From Helicobacter pylori (GTDB lineage: Bacteria; Campylobacterota; Campylobacteria; Campylobacterales; Helicobacteraceae), in contig CP032039.1 of assembly GCA_008032935.1 (NCBI GenBank), forward strand, positions 310,001 to 374,000: 64,000 nucleotides of DNA, in the 5' to 3' direction. Of the stretch, positions 9,141 through 17,991 are shown piece by piece. Position numbers and translations under genes: made by a program. The notes under the pieces are model-generated. The model did not search any database, had not been told where the DNA came from, and saw nothing but the letters and a program-made list of their open reading frames with translations. Positions within the stretch are counted from its first letter, which is position 1; each line of letters opens with the position of its first letter.

Positions 9141-10512
9141 ATGGATACCAACAACAATATTGAAAAAGAAATCTTGGCGCTAGTCAAACAAAATCCTAAA
9201 GTTAGCCTCATAGAGTATGAAAATTACTTTAGCCAACTCAAATACAACCCTAACGCGAGCAAGAGCGACATCGCCTTTTTTTATGCCCCCAACAAAGTCT
9301 TATGCACCACGATTACGGCTAAATACGGCGCGTTGCTTAAAGAAATTTTAAGCCAGAATAAAGTCGGCATGCATTTAGCCCATAGCGTGGATGTGCGTAT
9401 TGAAGTAGCGCCTAAAATCCAAATTAGCGCCCAATCTAATATCAATTACAAAGCCATAAAAACGAGCGTCAAAGACTCTTACACTTTTGAAAATTTTGTC
9501 GTAGGCTCATGCAATAACACCGTTTATGAAATCGCTAAAAAAGTCGCCCAAAGCGATACCCCCCTTATAACCCGGTGCTTTTTTATGGCGGCACAGGGTT
9601 AGGCAAAACGCACATTTTAAACGCTATCGGTAACCATGCCCTAGAAAAGCATAAAAAAGTCGTGTTAGTCACTTCAGAAGATTTTTTGACAGACTTTTTA
9701 AAGCATTTAGACAACAAAACCATGGATTCTTTTAAAGCAAAATACCGCCATTGCGACTTTTTCCTATTAGATGACGCCCAATTTTTGCAAGGAAAACCCA
9801 AGCTAGAAGAAGAATTTTTCCACACTTTCAACGAATTGCACGCCAACAGCAAACAAATCGTATTGATTTCAGACCGATCGCCTAAAAACATCGCCGGCTT
9901 AGAAGATCGCTTAAAATCGCGCTTTGAATGGGGATAACCGCCAAAGTCATGCCCCCTGATTTAGAAACCAAACTTTCCATTGTCAAACAAAAATGCCAGC
10001 TCAATCAAATCACTTTGCCTGAAGAGGTGATGGAATACATCGCCCAACACATCAGCGACAATATCCGCCAAATGGAAGGCGCGATCATTAAAATCAGCGT
10101 GAACGCGAACTTAATGAACGCTCCCATTGATTTGAACCTCGCTAAAACCGTTTTAGAAGATTTGCAAAAAGATCATGCTGAAGGCTCAAGCTTGGAAAAT
10201 ATCTTGCTCGCTGTCGCGCAAAGCCTGAATCTCAAATCCAGTGAAATCAAAGTCTCTTCGCGCCAAAAAAATGTCGCTCTAGCGAGAAAATTAGTCGTGT
10301 ATTTCGCCAGGCTTTATACCCCAAACCCCACGCTCTCGCTCGCTCAATTTTTGGATTTAAAGGATCATTCAAGCATTTCTAAAATGTATTCTAGCGTTAA
10401 AAAAATGCTTGAAGAAGAAAAAAGCCCCTTTGTCTTAAGCCTTAGAGAAGAAATCAAAAACCGCCTGAACGAATTGAACGACAAAAAAACCTCTTTCCAT
10501 TCAAGTGAATGA
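9141..10512 (+). CDS. dnaA: Chromosomal replication initiator protein, two frameshifts in this sequence
   Basis: DnaA binds the origin boxes on both sides of this gene, melts the DNA and loads the helicase. The Walker A motif GGTGLGKTH lies at about residue 150, then the FLLDDAQFL Walker B segment, and the domain IV signature DHSSISKMYSSV near the C-terminus. The frame breaks twice, each time one base short: the C6 run 9559-9564 (should be seven, giving TPPYNPVLFYGG) and the G4 run 9930-9933 (should be five, giving FEWGITAKV). Restored length is 457 residues, the normal size. DnaA is essential, so both breaks are almost certainly sequence errors. Confidence 0.97.
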
Positions 10513-10690
10513 AAAAAGGCTTATCAAACAGCGTTTCATTCACTTTTTTTTACATCCCACAACCCCCCTAAAAACGCGCGTCTTTAAAGCTTTTTCATTC
10601 TTCATTCCATTCATTCACGCCCCTACTACTGCTACTAATTATTATTAATCAAAATGTTACCTATCTATAGCTTATTTATAACTTTTATTA
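10500..10690. other. oriC: Origin region oriC2: DnaA boxes and AT-rich unwinding element between dnaA and comH
   Basis: DnaA boxes: minus-strand GTGAATGA at 10505-10512 (at the dnaA stop), plus-strand TCATTCAC at 10536-10543 and 10611-10618. These are followed by a very AT-rich run (10628-10690, including TAATTATTATTAATC and TTATTTATAAC), the expected site of DNA unwinding. In H. pylori the unwinding element is known to lie on this side of dnaA. No gene is seen in this gap. Confidence 0.8.
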
Positions 10691-10705
10691 AACCTCTTTT
10701 TAAGC

Positions 10706-10711
10706 TATAAT
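10706..10711 (+). promoter_or_regulatory. comH -10 box
   Basis: TATAAT 22 bases before the comH ATG, with an AAAAGGAAT ribosome site between them. Confidence 0.55.
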
Positions 10712-10733
10712 CCAAAATAAAAAAGGAATCAAC

Positions 10734-12173
10734 ATGAAAAAAACCCTTTGTCTGTCTTTCTTTCTGACTTTCTTTAACCCTCTTCAAGCCCTTGTGATCG
10801 AGCTTTTAAAAGAGATCAAAACTTCACCGCATAAAGGCACTTTTAAGGCTAAAGTCCTTGATTCTAAAGAACCAAGACAAGTTTTAGGCGTTTATAATAT
10901 TTCCCCACACAAAAAACTCACGCTCACTATCACCCACATATCCACCGCAATCGTCTATCAACCCCTTGATGAAAAACTTTCTTTAGAAACGACCTTAAAC
11001 CCTAACCGCCCTACTATCCCTAGAAACACCCAAATTGTTTTTTCTTCAAAAGAATTGAAAGAAGTGCACGCGCACCAAATGCCTTCTTTAAACGCGCCCA
11101 TGCAAAAACCACAAAATAAACCCAGCTCATCGCAACAACCTCCTCAAAATTTTTCTTACCCAGAGCCCAAACTAGGCTCTAAAAACTCTAAAAACAGCCT
11201 TTTACAGCCTTTAGCAATTCCTAGCAAAATAAGCCCCACTAACGAAACTCAAACGCCAACAAACGACACCAAACCCCCTTTAAAGCATTCTTCAGAAGAT
11301 CAAGAAAACAACCTCTTTATAACGCCACCCACAGAAAAAACGCTCCCTAACAACACCTCTAACGCTGATATTGATGAAAACAATGAAAGCAATGAAAATA
11401 GGGATAATGTGGAAAAACAAGCCATTAGAGATCCTAATGTTAAAGAATTTGCGTGCGGGAAGTGGGTTTATGACGATGAAAACTTGCAAGCCTACCGCCC
11501 AAGCATTTTAAAACGCGTTGATGAAGACAAACAAACTGCGACAGACATTACCCCTTGCGATTACAGCACCGCTGAAAATAAAAGCGGTAAAATCATTACC
11601 CCTTATACTAAAATCTCCGTTCATAAAACAGAACCTTTAGAAGAGCCACAAACTTTTGAAGCTAAAAACAATTTCGCCATTCTTCAAGCCAGAAGCTCTA
11701 CAGAAAAATGCAAAAGGGCTAGAGCAAGAAAAGACGGCACGACTAGGCAATGCTATCTAATAGAAGAGCCTTTAAAACAAGCATGGGAGAGTGAGTATGA
11801 AATCACCACGCAATTAGTGAAAGCCGTATATGAGCGCCCTAAACAAGACGATCAAGTAGAGCCGACTTTTTATGAAACCAGCGAATTGGCTTATTCTTCC
11901 ACACGAAAAAGCGAAATAACGCAAAACGAATTGAATTTGAATGAAAAATTCATGGAATTTGTGGAAGTGTATGAGGGGCATTATTTAAACGATATAATCA
12001 AAGAAAGCAGCGAATACAAAGAATGGGTTAAAAACCATGTGCGCTTTAAAGAAGGGGTGTGCATGGTTTTAGAAATAGAAGAGCAACCACGAGCCAAAAG
12101 CACGCCTTTGAGTATTGAAAACTCTCGTGTTGTGTGTGTCAAAAAGGGGAATTATTTATTCAACGAAGTTTAA
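10734..12173 (+). CDS. comH: Competence protein ComH (exported DNA-uptake protein)
   Basis: A 479-residue protein required for natural transformation in H. pylori; the family is known for taking part in DNA uptake across the outer membrane into the periplasm. A signal peptide is visible (MKKTLCLSFFLTFF, then NPLQA). The middle (about 120-230) is rich in Pro, Asn, Ser and Lys and likely disordered. The C-terminal part contains several Cys (for example EFACGKW, TPCDYS, STEKCKRAR, RQCYL, GVCMVLE), consistent with periplasmic disulfides. Its place beside dnaA is conserved in the species. The start is set by AAAAGGAAT 7 bases before ATG. The frame is intact. Confidence 0.9.
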   Translation: MKKTLCLSFFLTFFNPLQALVIELLKEIKTSPHKGTFKAKVLDSKEPRQVLGVYNISPHKKLTLTITHISTAIVYQPLDEKLSLETTLNPNRPTIPRNTQIVFSSKELKEVHAHQMPSLNAPMQKPQNKPSSSQQPPQNFSYPEPKLGSKNSKNSLLQPLAIPSKISPTNETQTPTNDTKPPLKHSSEDQENNLFITPPTEKTLPNNTSNADIDENNESNENRDNVEKQAIRDPNVKEFACGKWVYDDENLQAYRPSILKRVDEDKQTATDITPCDYSTAENKSGKIITPYTKISVHKTEPLEEPQTFEAKNNFAILQARSSTEKCKRARARKDGTTRQCYLIEEPLKQAWESEYEITTQLVKAVYERPKQDDQVEPTFYETSELAYSSTRKSEITQNELNLNEKFMEFVEVYEGHYLNDIIKESSEYKEWVKNHVRFKEGVCMVLEIEEQPRAKSTPLSIENSRVVCVKKGNYLFNEV

Positions 12174-12174
12174 A

Positions 12175-12250
12175 TGGTGGCTTGAGGCGGAATCGAACCA
12201 CCGACACGAAGATTTTCAGTCTTCTGCTCTACCGACTGAGCTATCAAGCC
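12175..12250 (-). tRNA. trnF: tRNA-Phe (anticodon GAA)
   Basis: Read on the minus strand, GGCTTGA (12250-12244) pairs with TCAAGCC to form the acceptor stem. The D arm has AGCTCAGTCGGTAGAGC, the anticodon loop ACTGAAAAT has GAA in the middle, and the T arm has GTTCGATTC. The 3' end CCA is encoded (12177-12175). Its 3' end lies 1 base from the comH stop, facing it. Confidence 0.97.
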
Positions 12251-12320
12251 AAGCAAAAAACAATTATTACATAAAAAAGGTAAAATAAAGCTTAATTTTT
12301 AAAAAAAATGACTAAAAAGA

Positions 12321-12326
12321 TATAAT
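12321..12326 (+). promoter_or_regulatory. xth -10 box
   Basis: TATAAT 26 bases before the xth ATG, with an AAGGAT ribosome site at 12343-12348. It is divergent from the tRNA-Phe gene. Confidence 0.5.
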
Positions 12327-12352
12327 TCACTCAAAATCAAACAAGGATTAAA

Positions 12353-13105
12353 ATGAAATTGATTTCATGGAATGTGAACGGGTTAAGGGCTTGCATGACT
12401 AAGGGTTTTATGGATTTTTTCAATAGCGTTGATGCGGATGTTTTTTGCATTCAAGAATCTAAAATGCAACAAGAACAAAACACCTTTGAATTTAAGGGGT
12501 ATTTTGATTTTTGGAATTGCGCGATTAAAAAGGGCTATTCTGGGGTGGTAACTTTCACTAAAAAAGAGCCTTTAAGCGTGAGCTATGGGATTAATATTGA
12601 AGAGCATGACAAAGAGGGGCGCGTAATAACTTGCGAATTTGAGTCGTTTTACTTGGTGAATGTTTATACCCCTAATTCCCAACAAGCCCTATCCAGGCTT
12701 AGTTATCGCATGAGTTGGGAAGTGGAATTTAAGAAATTTTTAAAAGCTTTAGAATTGAAAAAACCGGTCATTGTGTGTGGGGATTTGAATGTGGCCCACA
12801 ATGAAATTGATTTAGAAAACCCCAAAACCAACCGAAAAAACGCGGGCTTTAGCGATGAAGAGAGAGGGAAATTCAACGAGCTTTTGAACGCCGGTTTTAT
12901 TGACACTTTCCGTTATTTTTACCCCAACAAAGAAAAGGCTTACACCTGGTGGAGTTACATGCAACAAGCAAGGGATAAAGACATTGGTTGGCGCATTGAT
13001 TATTTTTTATGCTCTAACCCTTTAAAAACGCGCTTAAAAGACGCTTTAATCTATAAAGATATTTTAGGGAGTGATCATTGCCCGGTAGGGTTGGAATTAG
13101 TTTAA
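12353..13105 (+). CDS. xth: Exodeoxyribonuclease III (AP endonuclease)
   Basis: A 250-residue member of the exonuclease III/APE1 family, which cleaves DNA at abasic sites and trims 3' ends in base excision repair. Visible active-site motifs are SWNVNGLRA (N7), the metal-binding IQESK (E35), [12 protein letters not shown] (Asp/Asn pair near 147-149) and the terminal SDHCP (D/H near 241-242). It has its own promoter and RBS. Its stop overlaps the stop of the convergent outer membrane gene by 4 bases. Confidence 0.95.
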   Translation: MKLISWNVNGLRACMTKGFMDFFNSVDADVFCIQESKMQQEQNTFEFKGYFDFWNCAIKKGYSGVVTFTKKEPLSVSYGINIEEHDKEGRVITCEFESFYLVNVYTPNSQQALSRLSYRMSWEVEFKKFLKALELKKPVIVCGDLNVAHNEIDLENPKTNRKNAGFSDEERGKFNELLNAGFIDTFRYFYPNKEKAYTWWSYMQQARDKDIGWRIDYFLCSNPLKTRLKDALIYKDILGSDHCPVGLELV

Positions 13106-13736
13106 AGGTAGAAAGTGTGCGAAATAAAGACAGAAAAAAGCCTTACAAAGGATGAGTCGTATTCAAAAGCAAAAGGCCATTTGATCCCCACTTCAATACT
13201 AGCGTCATGGTTGAATAGCACGGTTTGGAATTTAAACCCCACTAAACCCAACATCCTAAAATTGGAAGTTTTGAGCGAAAACCCTTGAATGCTGCGCCAA
13301 TCGTCAATGATGAAATTCGCGCTGTGTTTGGAAATCGTCCATGTGTTTTCAGCAACTTGCATGCCATAAAAAAGAGAAAATACATACAAGGGGTTTTTAT
13401 TGTATTCCACGATCAAATCCCCCCAAAGCCATAAGTGAACATGTTCGCTTGAGCGCCCGTTCTTTTATTGAGGATGACATTCCCGTAATCCATAAAAAAG
13501 TAATAGCGCGAATAAAACCAGTAATGAGTGGGGTTAATCTCCCAGCCTAAAGAAAAGCTCGCCCCTTCAATCGTGCGTTTGAGATCGTTGTATTTTTTCA
13601 TGATCATTTTCCCTACCTGGTATTGAGAAGCCACATAAAAACGGCTTTTGGCTTGCGTAAGGGTAGGGTTTAAAAAACAAACGCTTAAAAATAAAGGGGT
13701 TACTTTTTTAAATAAATCCTTTGAAAAAAATTTCAC
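13102..13736 (-). CDS. Small outer membrane beta-barrel protein, frameshifted in this sequence
   Basis: A signal peptide ([18 protein letters not shown]) is followed by alternating polar and hydrophobic strands rich in aromatic residues ([26 protein letters not shown]). It resembles H. pylori Hof/Hor outer membrane proteins, including the [10 protein letters not shown] segment also seen in the omp at 42.5 kb (ADMYTYGFG). The break is at the G6 run 13424-13429 (minus strand), one base short; restoring it gives [13 protein letters not shown] and 211 residues. The C-terminus FISHTFYL lacks the usual terminal Phe. The G tract could be phase variable, but a sequence error is equally possible. Confidence 0.72.
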
Positions 13737-13739
13737 ACT

Positions 13740-14090
13740 TTAATACTTCCTGTTGAGCGGAGAATTGAGATTGTCTTGGTGGTTAGTGGCTCGTTGCAAA
13801 ACGTTGTTCGTTCTTTTTTGCGAAGGATCAGTGTTTTCTTCATTATTGATTTCATCAATTTTATTTTCGTTATTGATCAAATCGTTCACTTCTTTGGTGG
13901 CTTTTTCATCTTCTTCTTCATGCTCAATTTTTTTTATATCCTTATTCGCTTGATTGATTGGATTGTTTTGAGTGGTTTTAGTGTTGTTTTGGTGCGATTG
14001 AGACGATTTTTTAGGCTCGTCCTTGCATGCACTAAACAGGCTTAAAACAAAAGAGATAGCGATAAAATGAGTGATTTTAGATTTCATCAA
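13740..14090 (-). CDS. Small putative lipoprotein, function unknown
   Basis: A 116-residue protein with a lipobox LFSAC; Cys22 would be lipidated after cleavage by signal peptidase II. The mature part is highly hydrophilic, rich in Asn, Lys, Glu and Gln (KKIEHEEEDEKATKEV), with no globular domain visible; it is probably a disordered envelope protein. It lies 3 bases upstream of the outer membrane protein gene on the same strand, so the two are probably co-transcribed and may act together at the envelope. Confidence 0.7.
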   Translation of the reverse strand: MMKSKITHFIAISFVLSLFSACKDEPKKSSQSHQNNTKTTQNNPINQANKDIKKIEHEEEDEKATKEVNDLINNENKIDEINNEENTDPSQKRTNNVLQRATNHQDNLNSPLNRKY

Positions 14091-14111
14091 TTAAATTTCC
14101 TTAAGTCAATG

Positions 14112-14117
14112 TATAAT
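14112..14117 (+). promoter_or_regulatory. recG -10 box
   Basis: TATAAT 51 bases before the recG start, in the divergent gap between the lipoprotein gene and recG. Confidence 0.4.
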
Positions 14118-14168
14118 TTGACTATCTTATCATAAAAATGATTAAGGATTGGCTAGGGTAAGAACAAA

Positions 14169-16039
14169 TTGCAAGAAACAGATAATTTATTAAAAACATT
14201 GAACGTGAAATCGCTTTTAGAAGCCTTGCTTGTTTATACGCCCAAAGGCTATAAAGATTTGAATTTATTAGAGCGTTTTGAAACGGGCTTGAGCGGCGTT
14301 TTAGAAGTGGGTATTTTAGAGAAAAGAAACTACGCCAAAGTTTTAAAGATTTTTGCCTATTCCAAACGATTTTACAAAAATTTAGAGCTTGTTTTTTTCA
14401 ATCACAGCGCGTTCCATTATAGCCAGTTTAAAACCGGCGAGAGTTTGTTTATTTATGGTAAATTAGAGCAAAGCTCTTTTAATCAAGCTTATATCATTAA
14501 CACGCCTAAAATCCTTACCGAATTTGGAAAAATTTCTTTAATTTTTAAAAAAGTTAAAAATCATAAAAAAATACAAGAAAATTTACAAAAACTCATTTCA
14601 TTAGAAAATTTAAAAAAGGAAGGCGTTAAAGAAAATATCGCGCATTTATTGTTAGAAATCTTTTTCCCCACGCCGCATTTTGTCAAGGATTTTGAAACGA
14701 ATAAAAATTTTCTTTCACAACATTTAAATGCATTAAAATACATTGAAATGCTTTTTTATATGAAAAATTTAGAGCGCAAAAAATTGCAATTTGGCGCTAA
14801 AATCGCATGCCCTAATAATAGCGAACGCTTGAAAGCGTTTATCGCTTCTTTACCCTTTAAGCTCACGCGCGATCAACAAAACGCCATTAAAGAAATCCAA
14901 AACGATCTCACCAGTTCTATAGCGTGCAAGCGTTTGATTATAGGCGATGTGGGGTGCGGGAAAACGATGGTGATTTTAGCGAGCATGGTATTAGCCTACC
15001 CCAATAAAACCCTTTTAATGGCGCCCACTTCCATTCTCGCTAAACAGCTTTATAACGAAGCCTTAAAATTTTTACCCCCTTATTTTGAAGTGGAATTGCT
15101 GCTCGGCGGGAGCCACAAGAAGCGATCCAATCATTTGTTTGAAACAATCACGCATGTGGTTATCGGCACGCAAGCGTTGTTGTTTGATAAGCGCGATTTG
15201 AATGAGTTTGCTTTAGTAATCACTGATGAACAGCACCGATTTGGCACCAAGCAACGCTACCAATTAGAAAAAATGGCAAGCAGTAAGGGTAATAAACCCC
15301 ATTCCTTGCAATTTTCCGCTACCCCCATTCCTCGCACTCTGGCTTTAGCCAAAAGCGCGTTTGTGAAAACGACCATGATTAGAGAAATCCCTTACCCTAA
15401 AGAAATTGAAACCCTGGTTTTGCATAAAAGGGAATTTAAAATAGTGATGGAAAAAATCAGCGAAGAAATCGCTAAAAACCATCAAGTCATTGTCGTCTAT
15501 CCGCTGGTGAATGAGAGCGAAAAAATCCCGTATTTATCGCTCAGTGAGGGGGCGAGTTTTTGGCAAAAACGCTTTAAAAACGTTTATACCACTTCAGGGC
15601 AAGATAAAAATAAAGAGGAAGTGATTGAAGAATTTAGAGAGTCCGGGAGCATTCTTTTAGCGACTACGCTCATTGAGGTGGGCATTTCTTTACCACGATT
15701 GAGCGTTATGGTGATTTTAGCGCCCGAAAGGTTAGGCTTAGCGACTTTGCACCAGTTAAGGGGGCGCGTGTCTCGTAACGGCTTGAAAGGCTATTGTTTT
15801 TTATGCACGATCCAAGAAGAAAACGAACGATTGGAAAAGTTTGCTGATGAATTGGACGGCTTTAAAATCGCTGAATTGGATTTAGAATACAGAAAAAGCG
15901 GGGATTTACTCCAAGGGGGGAGCAGAGCGGGAATAGTTTTGAATACATTGACTTAGCCAAAGATGAAATCCTTATCGCTGAAGTGAAACAGGATTTTTTA
16001 AAGGCCGCTAGCGTTTCACGGGGAACATTTGAAAATTAA
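14169..16039 (+). CDS. recG: ATP-dependent DNA helicase RecG, frameshifted near its end in this sequence
   Basis: RecG regresses stalled forks and processes branched DNA. The start is TTG at 14169, the first possible one after an in-frame TAG. Walker A GDVGCGKT is at 259-266, DEQH at 353-356, the SATPIPR motif III follows, and the C-terminal LRGRVSRN motif VI near 535. At the G6 run 15915-15920 one base is missing; restoring it changes the tail to QGGEQSGNSFEYIDLAKDE and a stop at 16039, giving 623 residues. H. pylori RecG is shorter at the N-terminal wedge domain than the E. coli enzyme, as seen here. Confidence 0.93.
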
Positions 16040-16081
16040 GGTGGAATTGGGTAATTTAAACCATTTAAAAAAAGGATAGCC

Positions 16082-17989
16082 ATGCAAAATAAAGAAATTG
16101 GTGGAGAAAAAAGCGTTAATGAAAAAAATGTAGAAATTTTTAATCGTTATTTTCCCGGTTGCTTGAGTATAGAAAATGATAACCAACTCACGCTGGATAT
16201 AGGAAAATTAAAAACATTACTAGGGGATTTTAGCGAAATAAAAGAAGAGGGCTATGGGTTGGATTTTGTGGGTAAGAAAATCGCCTTAAATCAAGCTTTT
16301 AAGAAAAACAATAAGATTTTAAAGCCCTTAAATAAATCCACTAGCAAGCATATTCTCATCAAGGGCGATAATTTAGACGCTCTCAAAATCTTAAAACAAA
16401 GCTATAGTGAAAAAATCAAAATGATTTACATTGACCCGCCTTACAACACGAAAAACGAGAATTTTATCTATGGCGATGATTTCTCGCAATCCAATGAAGA
16501 GGTTTTAAAAACATTGGATTATTCTAAAGAAAAGCTGGATTATATCAAGAATCTTTTTGGGTCAAAAAGCCATAGCGGGTGGCTTAGTTTCATGTATCCC
16601 AGATTGCTGCTCGCTAGAGATTTGCTCAAACAAGACGGCGTGATTTTCATCAGCATTGATGATAACGAAGCCGCCCAACTCAAACTTTTATGCGATGAAA
16701 TTTTTGGGGAGGGGAATTTTGTGGCTGATTTCATTAGAAAAACTAAAAGCACGACTAATGACGCTAAAACGGGCGTTAATTACCAACATGAATTTTTACT
16801 CTGTTATGCGAAAAATAAAGAATTTGTCAATCTCTTGGGAGGAGAAAAGAATTTAGAAAATTACAAAAACCCCGATAACGACCCTAATGGAGCATGGATT
16901 AGTGCTGACCCTAGCGCAAAAAGTGGGAATATGAAAACGGGGTATTTTGGAGTTACTAACCCTTACACAAACAAAGTGGATTATCCGCCTGGAGGTATGT
17001 TTTGGCGTTTTTCACAAAATACGATACAAAAACACATTGATGAGGGGCGGATTTGTTTTAAAAAAGAACATAAGGATAATGAAAGAGGCTTTATTTACAA
17101 ACGCTATTTGAAAGATTTAAAAACCACGCAAAAAACTTTTGATAGTTTAGTATTTAGCGATAATTGTTATATGAACCAAGCGGCGACTAAAGAGCTTTTA
17201 AGTTTGGGAATGGGAGAATATTTTCCTTATCCAAAAGGCGTAGAATTTATGAAAAAAATTATTTTGCATTCAACTTCTACAAATTCAAACGACATCATCT
17301 TAGATTTTTTCGCTGGGAGCGGGACGACTGCGCATGCCGTGTTAGAGAGTAATAAGAGCGATTATCAAAAATTAAGTGAGGGGGGGGGGTTATTTAATGG
17401 CTTGAACGCCGCATTTAAAGAAAGGCGCTTCATTCTCGTCCAATTAGATGAAAAAATTGATCCCAAGAAAGACAAAAGCGCGCATGTTTTTTGTTTGAAC
17501 ACCTTAAAATCTGAATCCCCAAGCATTTTTGACATCACCGAAGAAAGGATTAAAAGAGCGGGGGCTAAAATAAAAGAAGCTTGCCCCAATTTAGACGTGG
17601 GGTTTAGAGCGTTTGAAATCATTGATGATGAAACGCATGCGAATGATAAAAATCTCAGTCAAGCCAAGCAAAAGGATTTGTTCGCTTATTCTAACCTTGA
17701 TAGAATGGAAACTCAAACGATTTTAATCAAGCTTTTAGGCTGCGAGGGTTTGGAACTCACCACCCCTATAATTTGCTTGATTGAAAACGCCTTGTATCTG
17801 GCTTTAAATACGGCTTTCATTGTGGGGGATATAGAAATGAGCGAAGTTTTAGAAAACTTGAAAGATAAAGGGGTGGAAAAAATCAGCATGTATATGCCCG
17901 CTATCAGTAACGACAGGCTGTGTTTGGAATTGGGCAGTAATTTGTTGGATTTGAAATTAGAGAGCGGCGATTTAAAGATTAGGGGGTAG
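16082..17989 (+). CDS. modH: Type III DNA adenine methyltransferase (Mod), phase-variable G tract, frame open here
   Basis: A 635-residue beta-type N6-adenine methyltransferase: catalytic DPPYN at 118-122 comes before SAM motif DFFAGSGTTAHAV at about 408-420, with the variable target-recognition region between. A run of ten G at 17380-17389 codes Glu-Gly-Gly-Gly (433-436) inside the ORF, and in this sequence the frame reads through. The position matches modH of H. pylori, which switches ON and OFF by G-tract slippage and changes the expression of many genes (a phasevarion). An AAAGGAT site precedes the ATG. The res gene follows after 2 bases. Confidence 0.93.
   Translation: MQNKEIGGEKSVNEKNVEIFNRYFPGCLSIENDNQLTLDIGKLKTLLGDFSEIKEEGYGLDFVGKKIALNQAFKKNNKILKPLNKSTSKHILIKGDNLDALKILKQSYSEKIKMIYIDPPYNTKNENFIYGDDFSQSNEEVLKTLDYSKEKLDYIKNLFGSKSHSGWLSFMYPRLLLARDLLKQDGVIFISIDDNEAAQLKLLCDEIFGEGNFVADFIRKTKSTTNDAKTGVNYQHEFLLCYAKNKEFVNLLGGEKNLENYKNPDNDPNGAWISADPSAKSGNMKTGYFGVTNPYTNKVDYPPGGMFWRFSQNTIQKHIDEGRICFKKEHKDNERGFIYKRYLKDLKTTQKTFDSLVFSDNCYMNQAATKELLSLGMGEYFPYPKGVEFMKKIILHSTSTNSNDIILDFFAGSGTTAHAVLESNKSDYQKLSEGGGLFNGLNAAFKERRFILVQLDEKIDPKKDKSAHVFCLNTLKSESPSIFDITEERIKRAGAKIKEACPNLDVGFRAFEIIDDETHANDKNLSQAKQKDLFAYSNLDRMETQTILIKLLGCEGLELTTPIICLIENALYLALNTAFIVGDIEMSEVLENLKDKGVEKISMYMPAISNDRLCLELGSNLLDLKLESGDLKIRG
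17380..17389 (+). repeat. Poly-G tract (G10) inside modH
   Basis: Ten consecutive G, the longest homopolymer I noticed in a coding region of this window. At G10 the Mod frame is open; gain or loss of one G would shift it. This is the expected phase-variation switch. The tract length in this sequence may be unreliable because other homopolymers look miscounted. Confidence 0.85.
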
Positions 17990-17991
17990 AG

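Noticed and set aside
13753-14045. ORFs on the plus strand opposite the lipoprotein gene
   Set aside because: Phe/Ser/Val-rich translations arise from antisense of a Lys/Asn/Glu-rich protein; the minus-strand frame has a proper lipobox.
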